Positions 24,707-35,384 are shown, counted from the stretch's first letter. The stretch: 47,804 nt of DNA from Methylobacterium tarhaniae (GCF_001043955.1 NZ_LABZ01000125.1:1-47804); one strand, 5' to 3'. A program made the numbers and translations. Notes: a model not told the origin generated them from the sequence alone.

Positions 24707-25594
24707 TCACCCGGTGACGCTCCGGCGGTACGAGGCCGGGGTCGTGTCGAGCAGGCTGCGGAAGGCGCGGGTCATGTGGCTCTGGTCGGAAAAGCCGCAT
24801 TCGGCGGCGATCACCTTGAGCGGCAGATCGGGACGCGCCAGGAGGCGCTTGGCGGCGTCGAGGCGCCTTCCCATCACGTAGACATGCGGCGGGCAGCCGA
24901 AGGCGCAGCGGAATTTTCGCGTGAAGTGGAAGACGCTGAGGCCGACGACCCCCGCCATCTCGGCGAGGGTGAGGCCGCCGCCGAGATGGTCCTCGACATA
25001 GGCGCTGAGCCGCCGGCATTGGGCCGTCGAGAGCCCGCCCCCTGCGGTGGGCTCGCGGAACCGCACCTCGGCATAATGGCGCAGCAGGTGGATGCAGGCG
25101 GCCTGCCGCAGGGACTCGACGTAGAGGCTGCTGCCGAGGCCGCCCTGCCCCGCCTCCTGCGCGAAGCCGGCGACGAAGCCGGCGAGGACCGGATCGTCGG
25201 CCCGGAGCACGTCGCGCAGGTCCACCACACTGACCTCGCGCTGGTAGAGGTCGCTGGCGGTGCGGGTCACCGTCCCGGGTGCGAGATAGAGATGCAGGAC
25301 CTCGATATCCTCGCTCCAGCGCCAGTGCGACGCTTGCGCATGGCTGAGGAACGAGATCGAGCCGGGCCACATCTGGTTGGCCTGCCAGTCGCCGGAACAG
25401 CGCCGGTGCATCGGCGTCGCCCCTTCCCGGTAGGCGACGAGCAGGTAGTCGCGCAAAGCCGGGATTTCCACGTCGGAGCCGGCATAGCGGTAGCCGACCA
25501 CGCGCACCCCGTCCCAGGCCAGGGTGCCGCTATCCACGGTCCGGATTCCGGGGACCCAGATCGGAAGCTCGTCCGGCGTGATCGGCGTGCTCAT
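24707..25594 (-). CDS. AraC-family transcriptional activator
   Basis: 295 residues. The N-terminal ligand-binding part (about 1-185) is of the AraC-binding-like type. The C-terminal double helix-turn-helix spans about 195-290, with GGLTLAEMAGVVGLSVFHFTR as the first helix pair and KVIAAECGFSDQSHMTRAFR as the second, highly conserved one. It lies 164 bp upstream of the dehydrogenase on the same strand and is the obvious candidate activator of the alcohol/ketone cassette. The start at 25594 gives a normal N-terminus; longer in-frame versions have no ribosome site. Confidence 0.9.
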   Translation of the reverse strand: MSTPITPDELPIWVPGIRTVDSGTLAWDGVRVVGYRYAGSDVEIPALRDYLLVAYREGATPMHRRCSGDWQANQMWPGSISFLSHAQASHWRWSEDIEVLHLYLAPGTVTRTASDLYQREVSVVDLRDVLRADDPVLAGFVAGFAQEAGQGGLGSSLYVESLRQAACIHLLRHYAEVRFREPTAGGGLSTAQCRRLSAYVEDHLGGGLTLAEMAGVVGLSVFHFTRKFRCAFGCPPHVYVMGRRLDAAKRLLARPDLPLKVIAAECGFSDQSHMTRAFRSLLDTTPASYRRSVTG

Positions 25595-25800
25595 GCGGAT
25601 CCCCCAACCGTCGCGAACCGCTCGGCCGTCGCATCGGGTGAGAGAGCGTCGTCCTCTGGCGGCCTCCCGGGCTGCCACGCCGAAACCTGCACTATTTCAG
25701 CGAATGGACGCTGCTCGCACCGATTCGACCAGAGGATGTGTATTATCTTGCATGGTTCCGCTAGGCAAGGTCCCCGACCTCTGCAAAGCCGGGTCGCGGC

Positions 25801-25968
25801 TCAGCCGAACACCCGCCCCAGCGCCCCGTCGATCGCCTCCACGATCCGGCCGATATCCGTCGGGGTCGCGATCGGCGCCGGGCTCAGGCAGAGGGTGTCG
25901 TTGAGCCCGGTGAGCGAGCGGTTGGTGGCACCGATGGTGACGCCCTGCGCCAGGCATCGGGCGTCTCT
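25801..25968 (-). pseudogene. C-terminal remnant of a class III aminotransferase (taurine:pyruvate aminotransferase-like)
   Basis: About 50 codons in one open frame end in the stop at 25801. The peptide GVTIGATNRSLTGLNDTLC, then LSPAPIATPTDIGRIVEAID, reads like the extreme C-terminus of fold-type I, class III aminotransferases. The PLP-lysine region and everything else upstream are absent; the tauC-like gene begins only 30 bp away. Aminotransferases of this class (Tpa) stand next to taurine importers in other bacteria, so this is probably what remains of the enzyme for imported taurine. Confidence 0.72.
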
Positions 25969-25997
25969 CGAAGTGATGGATGGCGGCGGGCGGACCG

Positions 25998-26870
25998 TCA
26001 CGCCTTGCCCTTCCAGGGGGTGAGGCGCCGTTCCAGCCGGCGCATGCCGAACTCGAAGGCGCCGGCGAGCGCGCCGATGACCAGGATGCCCATCACCACG
26101 ATGTCGGTGCGCAGGAAGTTCGAGGCATTGAGCACCATCTGGCCGATGCCGGTCGAGGCCGCGACCATCTCGGCGGCGACGAGGGTGGTCCAGCCGACGC
26201 CCATGCCGATGCGAAGCCCCACCAGGATGTCGGGCAGCGCCGCCGGCAGGATCACGTGGCGGACCACCTGCACCCGGCTGGCGCCGAGCGCCCGGGCGGC
26301 GTTGATCTGGTCGAGGCTCGCCGCCGCGACCCCGGCCCGGGCGGCGAGCGCGACGGGCGCGAAGCAGGCGAGGAAGATCAGCAGGATCTTCGAGGTCTCG
26401 CCGATGCCGCACCAGATGATGACGAGCGGCAGGTAGGCGAGCGGCGGCAGCGGCCGGTAGAACTCGATGAAGGGATCGAGCACGGCGCGCAGGGTCGGGT
26501 TGAGGCCGGTGGCGAGGCCGAGAGGGATCCCGATCAGGGCCGCGAGCACGAAGGCGGCGGCGACGCGCAGGAGGCTCATGGCGACGTGCTCGAGGAGCGG
26601 CGCCCCGTCGATGCGCCCGTCCAGCGCGTCCGCGAAGGCCTTCAGCACGCTTCCCGGTCGGGGCAGGAACAAAGGCTTGACGAGGCCGAGTTGCGTCGCC
26701 GCGATCCAGGCGAGGAACGCGAGGGCGATCGTCGCGAGGCTGATCAGCCAGGCGGGCGGTGCGCTCCGGCGGATCGCGGTGCGGCGGACGGATGGAGGGC
26801 GCCTTGCCGCCTCGGGAGTGTGGGTGACGGCCTCGCCAGAATAGGCAGGGGGAGACACGAGGTGTCTCAT
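25998..26870 (-). CDS. tauC: taurine/sulfonate-type ABC transporter permease
   Basis: A 290-residue inner-membrane permease with about six hydrophobic helices and the EAA-type cytoplasmic loop ([24 protein letters not shown], about 190-213) that contacts the ATPase. The pattern [22 protein letters not shown] is typical of the SsuC/TauC subfamily. Its ATG overlaps the tauB stop (ATGA). The solute (taurine, another sulfonate or a nitrate-like anion) is inferred from TauA and TauB similarity. The N-terminus has a 35-residue polar extension. Confidence 0.87.
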   Translation of the reverse strand: MRHLVSPPAYSGEAVTHTPEAARRPPSVRRTAIRRSAPPAWLISLATIALAFLAWIAATQLGLVKPLFLPRPGSVLKAFADALDGRIDGAPLLEHVAMSLLRVAAAFVLAALIGIPLGLATGLNPTLRAVLDPFIEFYRPLPPLAYLPLVIIWCGIGETSKILLIFLACFAPVALAARAGVAAASLDQINAARALGASRVQVVRHVILPAALPDILVGLRIGMGVGWTTLVAAEMVAASTGIGQMVLNASNFLRTDIVVMGILVIGALAGAFEFGMRRLERRLTPWKGKA

Positions 26871-27670
26871 GCGGCGGCTCCTCGGTCGGGCTCGGGTCTC
26901 GCCCCGCCATGGTCGTGGATGGAGCGCAGCACCCGCTCGCGCATGGCGATGAAGTCGGGGCTGGACTTCACCGCCCGGGCCTCCTCGCCGGCGAGGAAGC
27001 GGCGGCAGAAATCGAGCGGGATGATCTCGGCGATGCGCCCCGGCCGGGGCGTCATGATCACGAGCTTGGTCGCCAGGAAGATCGCCTCCTCGACCTCGTG
27101 GGTGATGAAGAACGCCATCTTCTGCGTCCGCGCCCAGATCGACAGGATCAGCTCCTGGATCTGCTCGCGGGTGAAGGCGTCGAGCGCGCCGAGGGGCTCG
27201 TCCATCAGCAGCATGCGCGGATCGGCGGCGAGCGCCCGGGCGATGCCGACGCGCTGCTGCATCCCGCCGGAGAGCTCGTAGATCCGCTTCTGCGCGACGT
27301 CGGCGAGGCCGACGAGGTCGAGCATGGCGCAGGCCCGCGCCTCGCGCTCGGGTCTGGCGACGCCCTGCATCTTCAGGCCGAAGGCAACGTTGGCGAGCAC
27401 GGTGAGCCAGGGCATCAGGGCGTGGCGCTGGAACACCACGCCGCGATCGGCCCCCGGCCCGGTGACCGGTCGCCCGTCGAGGAGGATCTGCCCCTCCGTC
27501 GCCGGCAGGAAGCCGGCGATGCCGTTGAGGAGCGTGGTCTTCCCGCAGCCGGAGGCGCCGAGCGCCACGACGAACTCCCCCGGCTCGATCGTCAGGTCGA
27601 TCCTGGACAGGGCGAGCGTCGCGCTCTCGCCCTCTCCGTATTGGACGCTGAGCTTGCGGATCTCCAGCAT
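26867..27670 (-). CDS. tauB: taurine/sulfonate-type ABC transporter ATP-binding protein
   Basis: A 267-residue ATPase of the nitrate/sulfonate/taurine importer family. Walker A is GASGCGKT (38-45), the Q-loop is [11 protein letters not shown], the signature is LSGGMQQR (133-140), and Walker B with the catalytic Glu is [12 protein letters not shown], followed by THEVEEA. The loop pattern [21 protein letters not shown] is standard for TauB. The ATG at 27670 follows a GGAGGA sequence. It lies between tauA and tauC. Confidence 0.92.
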   Translation of the reverse strand: MLEIRKLSVQYGEGESATLALSRIDLTIEPGEFVVALGASGCGKTTLLNGIAGFLPATEGQILLDGRPVTGPGADRGVVFQRHALMPWLTVLANVAFGLKMQGVARPEREARACAMLDLVGLADVAQKRIYELSGGMQQRVGIARALAADPRMLLMDEPLGALDAFTREQIQELILSIWARTQKMAFFITHEVEEAIFLATKLVIMTPRPGRIAEIIPLDFCRRFLAGEEARAVKSSPDFIAMRERVLRSIHDHGGARPEPDRGAAA

Positions 27671-27702
27671 CGGCCGGTCTCCTCCGGATCGGGGCCTGCG
27701 GA

Positions 27703-28713
27703 TCAGGGCTTGAGCGCGGCGTCGACCACGTCGGCGGTGACGAAGGCGCCGTAATTCGGCGCGAGATCGGGCACGCGGCCCTGCTCCTTCAGGAACTCCG
27801 CCGTCGACTTGAGCGCGTCGGCCGCCCCACCGCCGAGCCAGCGCGGCGACGCCTGCTCGGCGAGCGTCGGGAAGCGGTAGGCGGCGAGCGCTTCCGGCAC
27901 GTCGGCCGGCGCGGCGCCGGTCCATTTGGCGATCGCCGCCACCTGCGGCGAGGCCGTGGTCCAGGTGCTGCCGGACTTGGCGTAGTCGGCGTCGGCGGCG
28001 GCGAGCAGCCGGACGAAGGTGACCAGGAAGTCGCGGTGGGCGGACAAGAATGCGTCGGTCGCCACGATGCCGTCGAAGGTCGCCTTGCCCTTGGCGGCGA
28101 AGTCGCCGGCCGAGGCCAGGACCGTGCCGCTCTTCTTCACGTTCGTCAGCACCGGCGCCCAGATGAAGGCGGCGTCGAGGTCGCCGCGCTCCCAGGCCGC
28201 CGCGATCTCCGGCGGGCGCATGTTGAGGACCCGGACGTCCTTCGGGCTCAAGCCTGCTTCCTTGAGGGCGAACATCAGCTGGTAATGGGCGGTGGAGACG
28301 AAGGGCACGCCGACCGTCTTGCCCTTGAGATCCTTGATCGACGTGATCCCGGTGCCCTTGCGGGCGACGAGCTGCTCGGCGTCGCCGATGTCGTCGAGGA
28401 TCCAGAACAGCTTGAGCGGCAGACCCTGCGAGGCGGCCGCGGCGATCGGCGAGGAGCCGGCCTCGCCGAGATCAACGTTGCCCGAGGCCATGGCGCGGAT
28501 CACGTCGCCGCCGCCGCCGAACTTGACCCATTTCACCGTGTAGCCGGTCTGCTTCTCCAGCTCACCGCTCTCCATCAGCACGCGGATCGGCGTCGTCATG
28601 TCCTGGTAGGCGAAGGTGACGGTCTTCCCGGCCGCCAGCGCCGGGCCGGGCCCGGCCAGCGCGCCGAGGGCCGTGGCGACGAGAGCGGACAGCAGGGTCT
28701 TACGGGTGATCAT
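27703..28713 (-). CDS. tauA: taurine-type ABC transporter substrate-binding protein
   Basis: 336 residues with a cleavable signal peptide (about 1-27, ending ALAAG), so it is periplasmic. The SsuA/TauA-like fold shows [20 protein letters not shown], the loop [21 protein letters not shown] and [19 protein letters not shown]. These features match TauA more closely than SsuA. It is the first gene of tauABC; the intergenic space upstream is 440 bp. It binds the sulfonate for import. Confidence 0.88.
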   Translation of the reverse strand: MITRKTLLSALVATALGALAGPGPALAAGKTVTFAYQDMTTPIRVLMESGELEKQTGYTVKWVKFGGGGDVIRAMASGNVDLGEAGSSPIAAAASQGLPLKLFWILDDIGDAEQLVARKGTGITSIKDLKGKTVGVPFVSTAHYQLMFALKEAGLSPKDVRVLNMRPPEIAAAWERGDLDAAFIWAPVLTNVKKSGTVLASAGDFAAKGKATFDGIVATDAFLSAHRDFLVTFVRLLAAADADYAKSGSTWTTASPQVAAIAKWTGAAPADVPEALAAYRFPTLAEQASPRWLGGGAADALKSTAEFLKEQGRVPDLAPNYGAFVTADVVDAALKP

Positions 28714-29157
28714 GCGCAATCCTCGTGGCGAGCCCGGCGAGCGAGCGCCTGCCGTCCAGCCGCAAGCAGATCTCGGGCCGGAATTCGCAGGCCGGTGCGA
28801 TCCGGCCGGGAATAGGGCCGGCCGGGGCGGCGGCAGCCGCTCGCGCAGGGGAGCATCCGGCGCCGGTTTCCGGCCCGGCCCACGCAAGGTCAAGCCCACC
28901 CGCGACCGGTCTCGATCACGTCGGGAAACGATATTCTCCCTTTGCGCCCAGCAGAAAGACGGTCCCTCTTGCCGATGGGCGGTGCTGGCGCGCTGAGTCT
29001 CCCTCGATCCGGGATGAAAGAGAAAAATTTTTACTTGTGAGGCAGGGGTTCGCGACCGAACAGAGTCATGCGAATGCCGCTCGATCTGTTCGAATGGCGG
29101 TCAGGCGCCTCTCCCCTCGCCCGAGCGGGGCCGGGGCGAAGATGCTACGGTATTCCA
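28714..29157. other. gene-free stretch between tauA and the hybrid kinase gene
   Basis: The tauABC promoter must lie here (minus strand). No convincing gene, terminator or known operator was found. An AT tract (GAAAAATTTTTAC near 29027-29036) is the only notable local feature. Confidence 0.5.
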
Positions 29158-32100
29158 TCACGCCAGTGCCTTCCGCCGCGGCCTGCGCCGCGTGACCTTG
29201 CGCAGGATGCGCGAGACCTGCTCGGCCGAATAGGGCTTCTGCAGGAGCTCGAAGCCGGCCGAGCTTTCCTCGGCGAGCACGTGGCTGTAGCCGGAGGCGA
29301 GCACCACCGGCAGGTGCGGCAGGCGCCGGGCGAGGAGCCGGGCGAACGCGATCCCGCCCATGCCCGGCATGACGACGTCGGAGAACACCACGTCGAAGCC
29401 GGCGCCGTCGGGCCCGAGCTTGGCGAGGGCGTCCTCGGCGTTCACCGCCCAGGTCGTGGCGTAGCCGAGATCCTCCAGGATCTGGGTCGCGAAGCGCCCG
29501 ACCTCGAGATTGTCCTCGACCACCAGCACCCGCTGGCCGACGCCGCCGGGATCGACCTGCTCGGGATCGGCCTGGGGCCCCTCCCCCGCGGCGAACTCGG
29601 CCTCGACCTCGGGCAGGTAGAGCGTGAAGGTCGTGCCCCGCCCCGGCACGCTCTCGACCGCGACGTCGCCGCCCGATTGCTTGGCGAAGCCGAAGACCTG
29701 GCTGAGCCCCAGGCCCGTGCCGCGCCCGACCTCCTTGGTGGTGAAGAACGGCTCGAAGACCCGCGACAGCAATTCGGGCGGGATGCCGGTACCGGTATCG
29801 TGCAGCGAGACCGCCGCGAACGGCCCCGCCGCCCCGGCATGGCCCCGGATCGGCGGCAGGTCGACGCCGCAGGCGAGGCGCAAGGTCAGGGTGCCTTCGC
29901 CCGCCATCGCGTCGCGGGCATTGACCGCCATGTTGACGAGCGCCGTCTCGAACTGGCTCGCATCCACCCGCACGAAGCAGGGATGGTCCGGCACCTCGGT
30001 CGCCACCGTGATCCGGGCGCCCGTCACGGTGTCGATGAGGTCGGCCACGACGCGCAGGCGGGCGCCGACATCGAGGGTCTCGGGCTTGAGGGCCTGGCGG
30101 CGGGCGAAGGCGAGGAGCTGCGAGGTCAGCTTGGCGGCCCGGTCCACCGTTTCGGAGACCGCCGTGAGGTAGCGGCTCCGCCGGGCCTCGGGCAGGTCCG
30201 GCCGGCGCAGGAAATCGACCGAGGAACGGATGATGGTGAGCAGGTTGTTGAAGTCGTGGGCGACGCCGCCGGTGAGCTGGCCCACCGCCTCCAGCTTCTG
30301 CGACTGGCGCAAGGCCTCCTCGGCCTGGGCCAGGGCGGCGGCCTGGGCCTTCTCGGCGGTGACGTCGCGGCCGCTGGCGAAGACGAGGCCGCCCTCGACC
30401 GAGGTGTGCCAGGACAGCCAGCGCGGGGTGCCGTCCCGGTGGATGTAGCGGTTCTCGAAATTGGTGAGGTGGCGGGCCGCGACGGCGGCGGCGAGCGCGG
30501 TCGTCGTCGCCTCGGCATCGTCCGGCCAGAGGAAGTCGAGGAAGCTGCGCCCCACCACCTCGGCGGGATCGTGGCCGAGGATCTCCTCCCAGGCCGGGTT
30601 GACCGCGCGGAAGATGCCGTCGCCCCCGACCACCACCAGCAGGTCGCGGGAGTTGCGCCAGACCCGGTCGTGCTCGGCCGTGCGCTCCGCGACCCGCTGC
30701 TCGAGCGTCTCGTTGAAGCGCACCAGCTCGGCCATCATCCGCTTCTGGTCGTCGATATCGGTGCTGGTGCCGACCCAGCGGGTCACCGCGCCGACGCCCG
30801 ACAGGACCGGCTGCGCCCGGGCCAGGAACCAGCGATAGGTTCCGTCGGCGCGCCGCAGGCGGTACTCGCACTGGTAGCCGGTGCGGTCCTCGACCGCCTC
30901 CCGCCACACCGCCGCCACGCGCGCCCGGTCGTCGGGATGGATGATCGCCTGCCAGCCCTCGGCATCGAGGCCGCCTGGGGACGCATTCGTATAGGCGTAG
31001 ACCCGCTCGTTGAACCAGGTCGCGCGCCCCCGCGCGTCGGTGGACCAGACGAAGTTGGGCAGGACCTGCGACAGGATGCGGAACTGCTCCTCGCTGTCGC
31101 GCAGCGCCGCCTCGGCCCGCTTGCGGGCCGTGATGTCGATGGCGGTGCCGACCACGCGGATGCAGGCCCCGCCCTCGAACAGGCCGCGGCCCTTGGCGGC
31201 GACCCAGCGGACCTGCCCGTCCTCCTTGCCGACCGTCCGGTACTCCACGTCGTACACGGCGCGTCGGGCGGGATCCGTGGCGGCGTGATAGGCCGCCACG
31301 GTCGCCTCCCGGTCCTCCGGGTGGAGCCCCGCGTAGTAGTCGGCCATCGAGACCGGCACCTCGGGCGAGATGCCGAACATCGCCTTGACGCGCGCCGGCC
31401 AGTACAGGGTCCCGGCGACGACGTCGACGTCCCACAGCCCGATCTCGGCGGCCTCGGTGGCCAGCCGCAGCCGCGCCTCGCTCTCGCGCAGGCGGTCCTC
31501 GGCCTGCCGGCGCGCCGTGTCGTCGAGGTGGAGCCCGTCCCAGATCACCTGGTCGTCGACGAGGCGCGGCGCCGAGATGATGCGGGTCTGGACGAGGCCG
31601 CCGTCGGGGCGGCGCATCGGCACCTCGACGTCGAAATGGGAGAGGGTCCGGATCGCCTCCGCTTCCGCCTCGGCGATCCGCGCCCGGTGCTCGGGCAGGA
31701 TCAGGTCGTAGGCGGCGGCGGGATCGGCCAGCACCGCCTCGGCCGGCACCCCGGTCACGCGCTCGAAGCCCTGCGAGACGGTGACGAAGCGCCGGCCGGC
31801 CCCGTCCCGAGGGGTGGCGATCTGGAACACGTAGCCGCCCGGCAGGTGGTCGGTCACGGCCCGCAGGCGCGCCTCCGCCTCGCGCAGGCCGGTCTCGGCG
31901 ACGACGCGTCCGGTCGTCTCGGTGCAGGTGCAGAACATGCCGACGACCCGGGCCGCCTCGTCCCGCAAGGGGGAGTAGGAGAAGGTGAACCAGGTCGGCT
32001 CGTCGTAGCCGTGCCGGCGCATCAGGAGCGGCATGTCCTCCGACCAAGTCGGCTCGCCGGAGAGCGCCCGGTCGACGAGCGGCGCGACGTCCGGCCAGAT

Positions 32101-32385
32101 CTCCGACCAGATGTCGCGGAAGCGCCGGCCGAGGGCGGCGGGGTGCTTGTCGCCGAGGATCTCCGCATAGGCGTCGTTGTAGAGGAAGCCGAGCTCGGGC
32201 CCGAAGGCCACGAACATCGGGAAGCGCGAGCCAAGCATCAGGCTCAAGGTCGCGCCCAGGCAGGCCGGCCAGGTCTCCGGCCACCCGAGGGGCGAGCCCG
32301 ACCAGTCGTGGGCGCGCATCATCGCGCCCATCCGCCCGCCTCCGGCCAGGAAGGGTGGAGATGCGGGGGCTGTGCTCTCAGGCAT
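29158..32385 (-). CDS. hybrid sensor histidine kinase with multiple PAS domains and a C-terminal receiver
   Basis: A 1075-residue cytoplasmic kinase without membrane segments. In order: an N-terminal PAS-like module (about 20-165, [16 protein letters not shown] then [19 protein letters not shown]), four PAS/PAC domains (about 170-690), and HisKA with the phospho-His in [20 protein letters not shown] (about 720). The HATPase carries [10 protein letters not shown] (N box) and [18 protein letters not shown] (G box), and the receiver domain has VLVVEDN, the Asp in [13 protein letters not shown] and the Lys in LLQKPYS. The stimulus is unknown. The annotated ATG is at 32385; an internal ATG at 32331 has a better ribosome site (GGAGG seven bases upstream) and may be the true start. 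Confidence 0.9.
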   Translation of the reverse strand: MPESTAPASPPFLAGGGRMGAMMRAHDWSGSPLGWPETWPACLGATLSLMLGSRFPMFVAFGPELGFLYNDAYAEILGDKHPAALGRRFRDIWSEIWPDVAPLVDRALSGEPTWSEDMPLLMRRHGYDEPTWFTFSYSPLRDEAARVVGMFCTCTETTGRVVAETGLREAEARLRAVTDHLPGGYVFQIATPRDGAGRRFVTVSQGFERVTGVPAEAVLADPAAAYDLILPEHRARIAEAEAEAIRTLSHFDVEVPMRRPDGGLVQTRIISAPRLVDDQVIWDGLHLDDTARRQAEDRLRESEARLRLATEAAEIGLWDVDVVAGTLYWPARVKAMFGISPEVPVSMADYYAGLHPEDREATVAAYHAATDPARRAVYDVEYRTVGKEDGQVRWVAAKGRGLFEGGACIRVVGTAIDITARKRAEAALRDSEEQFRILSQVLPNFVWSTDARGRATWFNERVYAYTNASPGGLDAEGWQAIIHPDDRARVAAVWREAVEDRTGYQCEYRLRRADGTYRWFLARAQPVLSGVGAVTRWVGTSTDIDDQKRMMAELVRFNETLEQRVAERTAEHDRVWRNSRDLLVVVGGDGIFRAVNPAWEEILGHDPAEVVGRSFLDFLWPDDAEATTTALAAAVAARHLTNFENRYIHRDGTPRWLSWHTSVEGGLVFASGRDVTAEKAQAAALAQAEEALRQSQKLEAVGQLTGGVAHDFNNLLTIIRSSVDFLRRPDLPEARRSRYLTAVSETVDRAAKLTSQLLAFARRQALKPETLDVGARLRVVADLIDTVTGARITVATEVPDHPCFVRVDASQFETALVNMAVNARDAMAGEGTLTLRLACGVDLPPIRGHAGAAGPFAAVSLHDTGTGIPPELLSRVFEPFFTTKEVGRGTGLGLSQVFGFAKQSGGDVAVESVPGRGTTFTLYLPEVEAEFAAGEGPQADPEQVDPGGVGQRVLVVEDNLEVGRFATQILEDLGYATTWAVNAEDALAKLGPDGAGFDVVFSDVVMPGMGGIAFARLLARRLPHLPVVLASGYSHVLAEESSAGFELLQKPYSAEQVSRILRKVTRRRPRRKALA

Positions 32386-32681
32386 GCGGCGGGACGAGGT
32401 TCGATCGCGGGGTCATGGGGCCGGGACGGGCGAGGCTCGCAGAGGTTGCGCTCCCGCGGCTCGCGTCAAGATCTTACTGTCGATCCCGAGACCGACGGAA
32501 GGGCCGGCGAGGCGACGTCCCGGTCCGCATGCCGTCACCAGATGTCCTCACCGAACGACGTCACCTGGAGGCGCTGCCGGGCGCCATGGGTCCCGGGACG
32601 ATCGCGGCTCCGCCCTTCGCCTGCACCGCGAGCGGGCCCATATGGGGCTTTCACCAACGAGATGTCCTCGGAGACTACCGG

Positions 32682-33128
32682 ATGCCGACCTACACCAAGG
32701 ATGCCGCCGTCATCGCCAGGCTCACCCCCGAGCAGTACCGCGTCACGCAGCAGAACGGCACGGAGCGGCCCGGGACCGGCGAGTACCTGGAGAACAAGCA
32801 GCCGGGGATCTACGTCGACATCGTGTCGGGCGAGCCCCTGTTCGCCTCCTCCGACAAGTACGAGTCCGGCTGCGGCTGGCCGAGCTTCACGAAGCCGATC
32901 GAGCCGGCGCACGTGACGGAGCTGCGCGACACCACCCACGGGATGATCCGTACCGAGGTCCGCTCGAAGCACGGCGACAGCCATCTCGGCCACGTCTTCC
33001 CGGACGGGCCGCGCGACCGGGGCGGCCTGCGCTACTGCATCAACTCCGCCTCGCTGCGCTTCGTCCCCCGCGACCGGATGGAGGACGAGGGCTACGGCGC
33101 CTACCTGGATCAGGTCGCGGAAGGCTGA
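32682..33128 (+). CDS. msrB: peptide-methionine (R)-S-oxide reductase
   Basis: A 148-residue repair enzyme that reduces methionine-R-sulfoxide in oxidised proteins. The catalytic Cys119 is in RYCINSASL and the resolving Cys64 in SGCGWPSF. The [14 protein letters not shown] motif (98-110) is canonical. The two CxxC zinc pairs found in some MsrB are missing, so this is the zinc-free type. GGAG lies nine bases before the ATG. No signal peptide, so it is cytoplasmic. It converges with the ModE-like gene. Confidence 0.95.
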   Translation: MPTYTKDAAVIARLTPEQYRVTQQNGTERPGTGEYLENKQPGIYVDIVSGEPLFASSDKYESGCGWPSFTKPIEPAHVTELRDTTHGMIRTEVRSKHGDSHLGHVFPDGPRDRGGLRYCINSASLRFVPRDRMEDEGYGAYLDQVAEG

Positions 33129-33138
33129 GGCCGGCCGG

Positions 33139-33480
33139 TCAGGAGGCCGCGACGGCGCCTTCGAGGCCGGAGAGGTGCCGGGCCGCCGCCGCGGCCGCGT
33201 CGCGCTCGATGGCGCGGTAGCAGGCGACCAGGCGCCCGCCGAACGGCGTGACGCGGGCGCCGCCGCCGCTGCGCCCGCCGACCTGCCCCTCGACCACCGG
33301 CTCGGCGAAGGACCGGTTCAGCTCGTCGACCAGCATCCAGGCGCGGCGATAGGACATTCCGAGCGCCCGCCCGGCCGCCGAGATCGAGCCGTGCTCGGCG
33401 ATGGCCTCGAGGAGGCGGATCTTTCCGGGGCCAACCCGGATCCCGGGGCCGAGGTCGAGGCGGATGCTGAGCGAGGCCAT
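33139..33480 (-). CDS. ModE-like winged helix-turn-helix protein (N-terminal domain only)
   Basis: A 113-residue protein matching the DNA-binding half of ModE, the molybdate-responsive regulator. KIRLLEAIAEHGSISAAGRALGMSYRRAWMLVDELN contains the helix-turn-helix, followed by VGGRSGGGARVTPFG as the wing. The molybdate-binding (MOP) domains of full ModE are absent, so it cannot sense molybdate by itself. It sits next to moeA, and control of molybdenum-cofactor or molybdoenzyme genes is inferred from that. The start at 33480 follows AAGG. Confidence 0.87.
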   Translation of the reverse strand: MASLSIRLDLGPGIRVGPGKIRLLEAIAEHGSISAAGRALGMSYRRAWMLVDELNRSFAEPVVEGQVGGRSGGGARVTPFGGRLVACYRAIERDAAAAAARHLSGLEGAVAAS

Positions 33481-33580
33481 GGCGGTGCCTTGAGGCGGCG
33501 TCCCGGGCGGTCCCGGACGTGGACGGCGTTTCGGTTCACCCCGGTTCACGTCGCCTTGTCGAGCCTCCGGGGGGCCTCGC

Positions 33581-34834
33581 TCACCACAGCAGCGGGTGCA
33601 GGAAGACCTCCACCGGGTCTCCCTCCTCCACCCCGGTCGTCGCCTCCGGCAACTCGGCGAGCCCGTCGCTGCCGGTGAGCGAGGACAGGATCCCGGCGCC
33701 GTCGCGGGGGAACTTCACCGCCTCCACCCCTCCGTCGGCCCCCCGCCGCAGGGAGACGCGGACATATTCCCGCCGGCCGGCCTTCTTGCGGTAGCGGAAG
33801 GCGGCGCGGGCGGGCTGGCTCGCCGGCGCATCGGGCAGGGCGCCGCCGAGGCGGGCCAGCAGCGGGCGGACCACGAACAGGAGCGTGACGTAGACCGCGA
33901 CGGGATTGCCCGGCAGGCCGACGAAGGCGGTGTCGCCGATCAGCCCCATCGCGACGGGACGGCCCGGCTTGATCGCCAGGCGCCAGAAGACCAGCCGGCC
34001 GATCGCCTCCACCGCCGCCTTGACGTGATCCTCCTCGCCGGTCGAGACGCCGCCCGAGGTGAGGATCAGGTCGTGCCCGGAGGCGGCGGCCCGCAGGCGC
34101 TCCGGCAGGAGGGTGGGATCGTCGCGCAGGATGCCGAGGTCGCTCACCTCCGCCCCGAGGCGGCGCAGCAGCGCGCAGAGGAGGACCCGGTTCGAATCGT
34201 GGATCGCGCCCGGCCGCAGGGCGGCGCCCGGCTCGGCCAGCTCGTCGCCGGTGGAGAACACCGCGACCCGCAGGCGGCGGCGCACCGGGAGCCGGGCATG
34301 GCCGGTGGCCGCGGCGAGCGCCAGGTCCGGCGGGGTCAGGCGGCGGCCGGCCGGAACGACGATGCTGCCGCGGGCGACGTCCTCCCCGGCTAGGCGCCGG
34401 TTGGCGCCGGGCTTGAGGCCGGCGGGCAGCGCGACGGCCTCGCCCGCGCGGCGCACATCCTCCTGCATGAACACCGTATCGGCCCCGGGCGGCATCGGCG
34501 CGCCGGTGAAGATCCGCATCGCGGAGCCGGCCAAGGCCGCGGCGTCCGGCGCGGCGCCGGCGGGCAGGCGCCCGCGCACCGGCAGCACGGTCTCCGCGCC
34601 CGGCGAGAGGTCGGCGTAGCGCACGGCGTAGCCGTCGACGGCGGAGTTGTCGAAGGGCGGCAGGTCGAGGCCGGCGCGCACATCCGCGGCGGCGATCCGC
34701 CCGTCGGCCTCGCCGAGGGAGACCGTCTCGATTCCGGCGAGCACCGGCAGCCGCTCCCCGATGAGGGCGCCGGCCTCCTCGACCGAGAGCAGCGGGCCGC
34801 CGAAGGCGAAGCAGTCGTCAGTCAGCTGCGCCAT
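33581..34834 (-). CDS. moeA: molybdopterin molybdotransferase MoeA
   Basis: A 417-residue enzyme that inserts molybdate into adenylylated molybdopterin. Signatures are FDNSAVDGYAVR (N-terminal), GAPMPPGADTVFMQED, then RVAVFSTGDEL and the MPT-binding SGGVSTGEEDHVK, and the C-terminal GLPGNPVAVYVTLL. The domain order and length are normal for MoeA. Its start overlaps the end of mobB by 13 bp on the minus strand. It is the most canonical of three MoeA-type proteins here. Confidence 0.95.
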   Translation of the reverse strand: MAQLTDDCFAFGGPLLSVEEAGALIGERLPVLAGIETVSLGEADGRIAAADVRAGLDLPPFDNSAVDGYAVRYADLSPGAETVLPVRGRLPAGAAPDAAALAGSAMRIFTGAPMPPGADTVFMQEDVRRAGEAVALPAGLKPGANRRLAGEDVARGSIVVPAGRRLTPPDLALAAATGHARLPVRRRLRVAVFSTGDELAEPGAALRPGAIHDSNRVLLCALLRRLGAEVSDLGILRDDPTLLPERLRAAASGHDLILTSGGVSTGEEDHVKAAVEAIGRLVFWRLAIKPGRPVAMGLIGDTAFVGLPGNPVAVYVTLLFVVRPLLARLGGALPDAPASQPARAAFRYRKKAGRREYVRVSLRRGADGGVEAVKFPRDGAGILSSLTGSDGLAELPEATTGVEEGDPVEVFLHPLLW

Positions 34835-35382
34835 GAGTTCCAGCCTCTTGGAGTTCCAGCCTCTCGAGGGTCCAGCGCCTCCAGGACCGCTGCGAGGGGC
34901 GCCGACCGCGCCAGCACGATATCGGCGACCTCCTCCACCGCGTCGAGAGGCACGACCGGCCGGCCGGCCTCCGGGAACGGATGGTCGCTCGCCACCGCGA
35001 CGATGCGGGGATCGTCCGGGTGGAGCGGCGGGCGGCCGTTGGCGTGGCGGTAGACCTCCAGCTTCGGATGCGCCTCGCGCTTGAAGCCCTCGATCACCGC
35101 GAGGTCGCAGGGCCCGAGCCGGCGCAGCAGGTCCGGCAGGCGCGCCTCCTCCTCGACCTCGCGGATCTGCACGAAGCGCCGGCGCGACGAGACGATCACC
35201 TCGCAGGCGCCGGCCTCGCGGTGACGAAAGGAATCCTTGCCGGGCTGGTCGACGTCGAAGGCGTGGTGGGCGTGCTTGAGCGTCGCCACGCGCAGCCCCC
35301 GGGCGCGCAAGGTCGGGATCAGCCGGACGAGGAGAGTCGTCTTGCCGGCACCGGACCAGCCGGCGAGGCCGATGACCCGCAT
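34822..35382 (-). CDS. mobB: molybdopterin-guanine dinucleotide biosynthesis adaptor MobB
   Basis: A 186-residue P-loop GTP-binding protein that assists MobA in making the guanine-dinucleotide form of the cofactor, used by formate dehydrogenases. The nucleotide loop is GWSGAGKTT (8-16), followed by TLKHAHHAFDVDQPGKDS and the conserved VIEGFKREAHPKLEV. It is followed by moeA with a 13-bp overlap and preceded, 2 bp away, by the MoeA-fusion gene. MobA itself is not in the window. Confidence 0.93.
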   Translation of the reverse strand: MRVIGLAGWSGAGKTTLLVRLIPTLRARGLRVATLKHAHHAFDVDQPGKDSFRHREAGACEVIVSSRRRFVQIREVEEEARLPDLLRRLGPCDLAVIEGFKREAHPKLEVYRHANGRPPLHPDDPRIVAVASDHPFPEAGRPVVPLDAVEEVADIVLARSAPLAAVLEALDPREAGTPRGWNSWRS

Positions 35383-35384
35383 CG

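Noticed and set aside
29068..32916. 1282-codon plus-strand open frame
   Set aside because: It is the antisense of the hybrid kinase, rich in Gly, Asp, His and Arg with no family motif.
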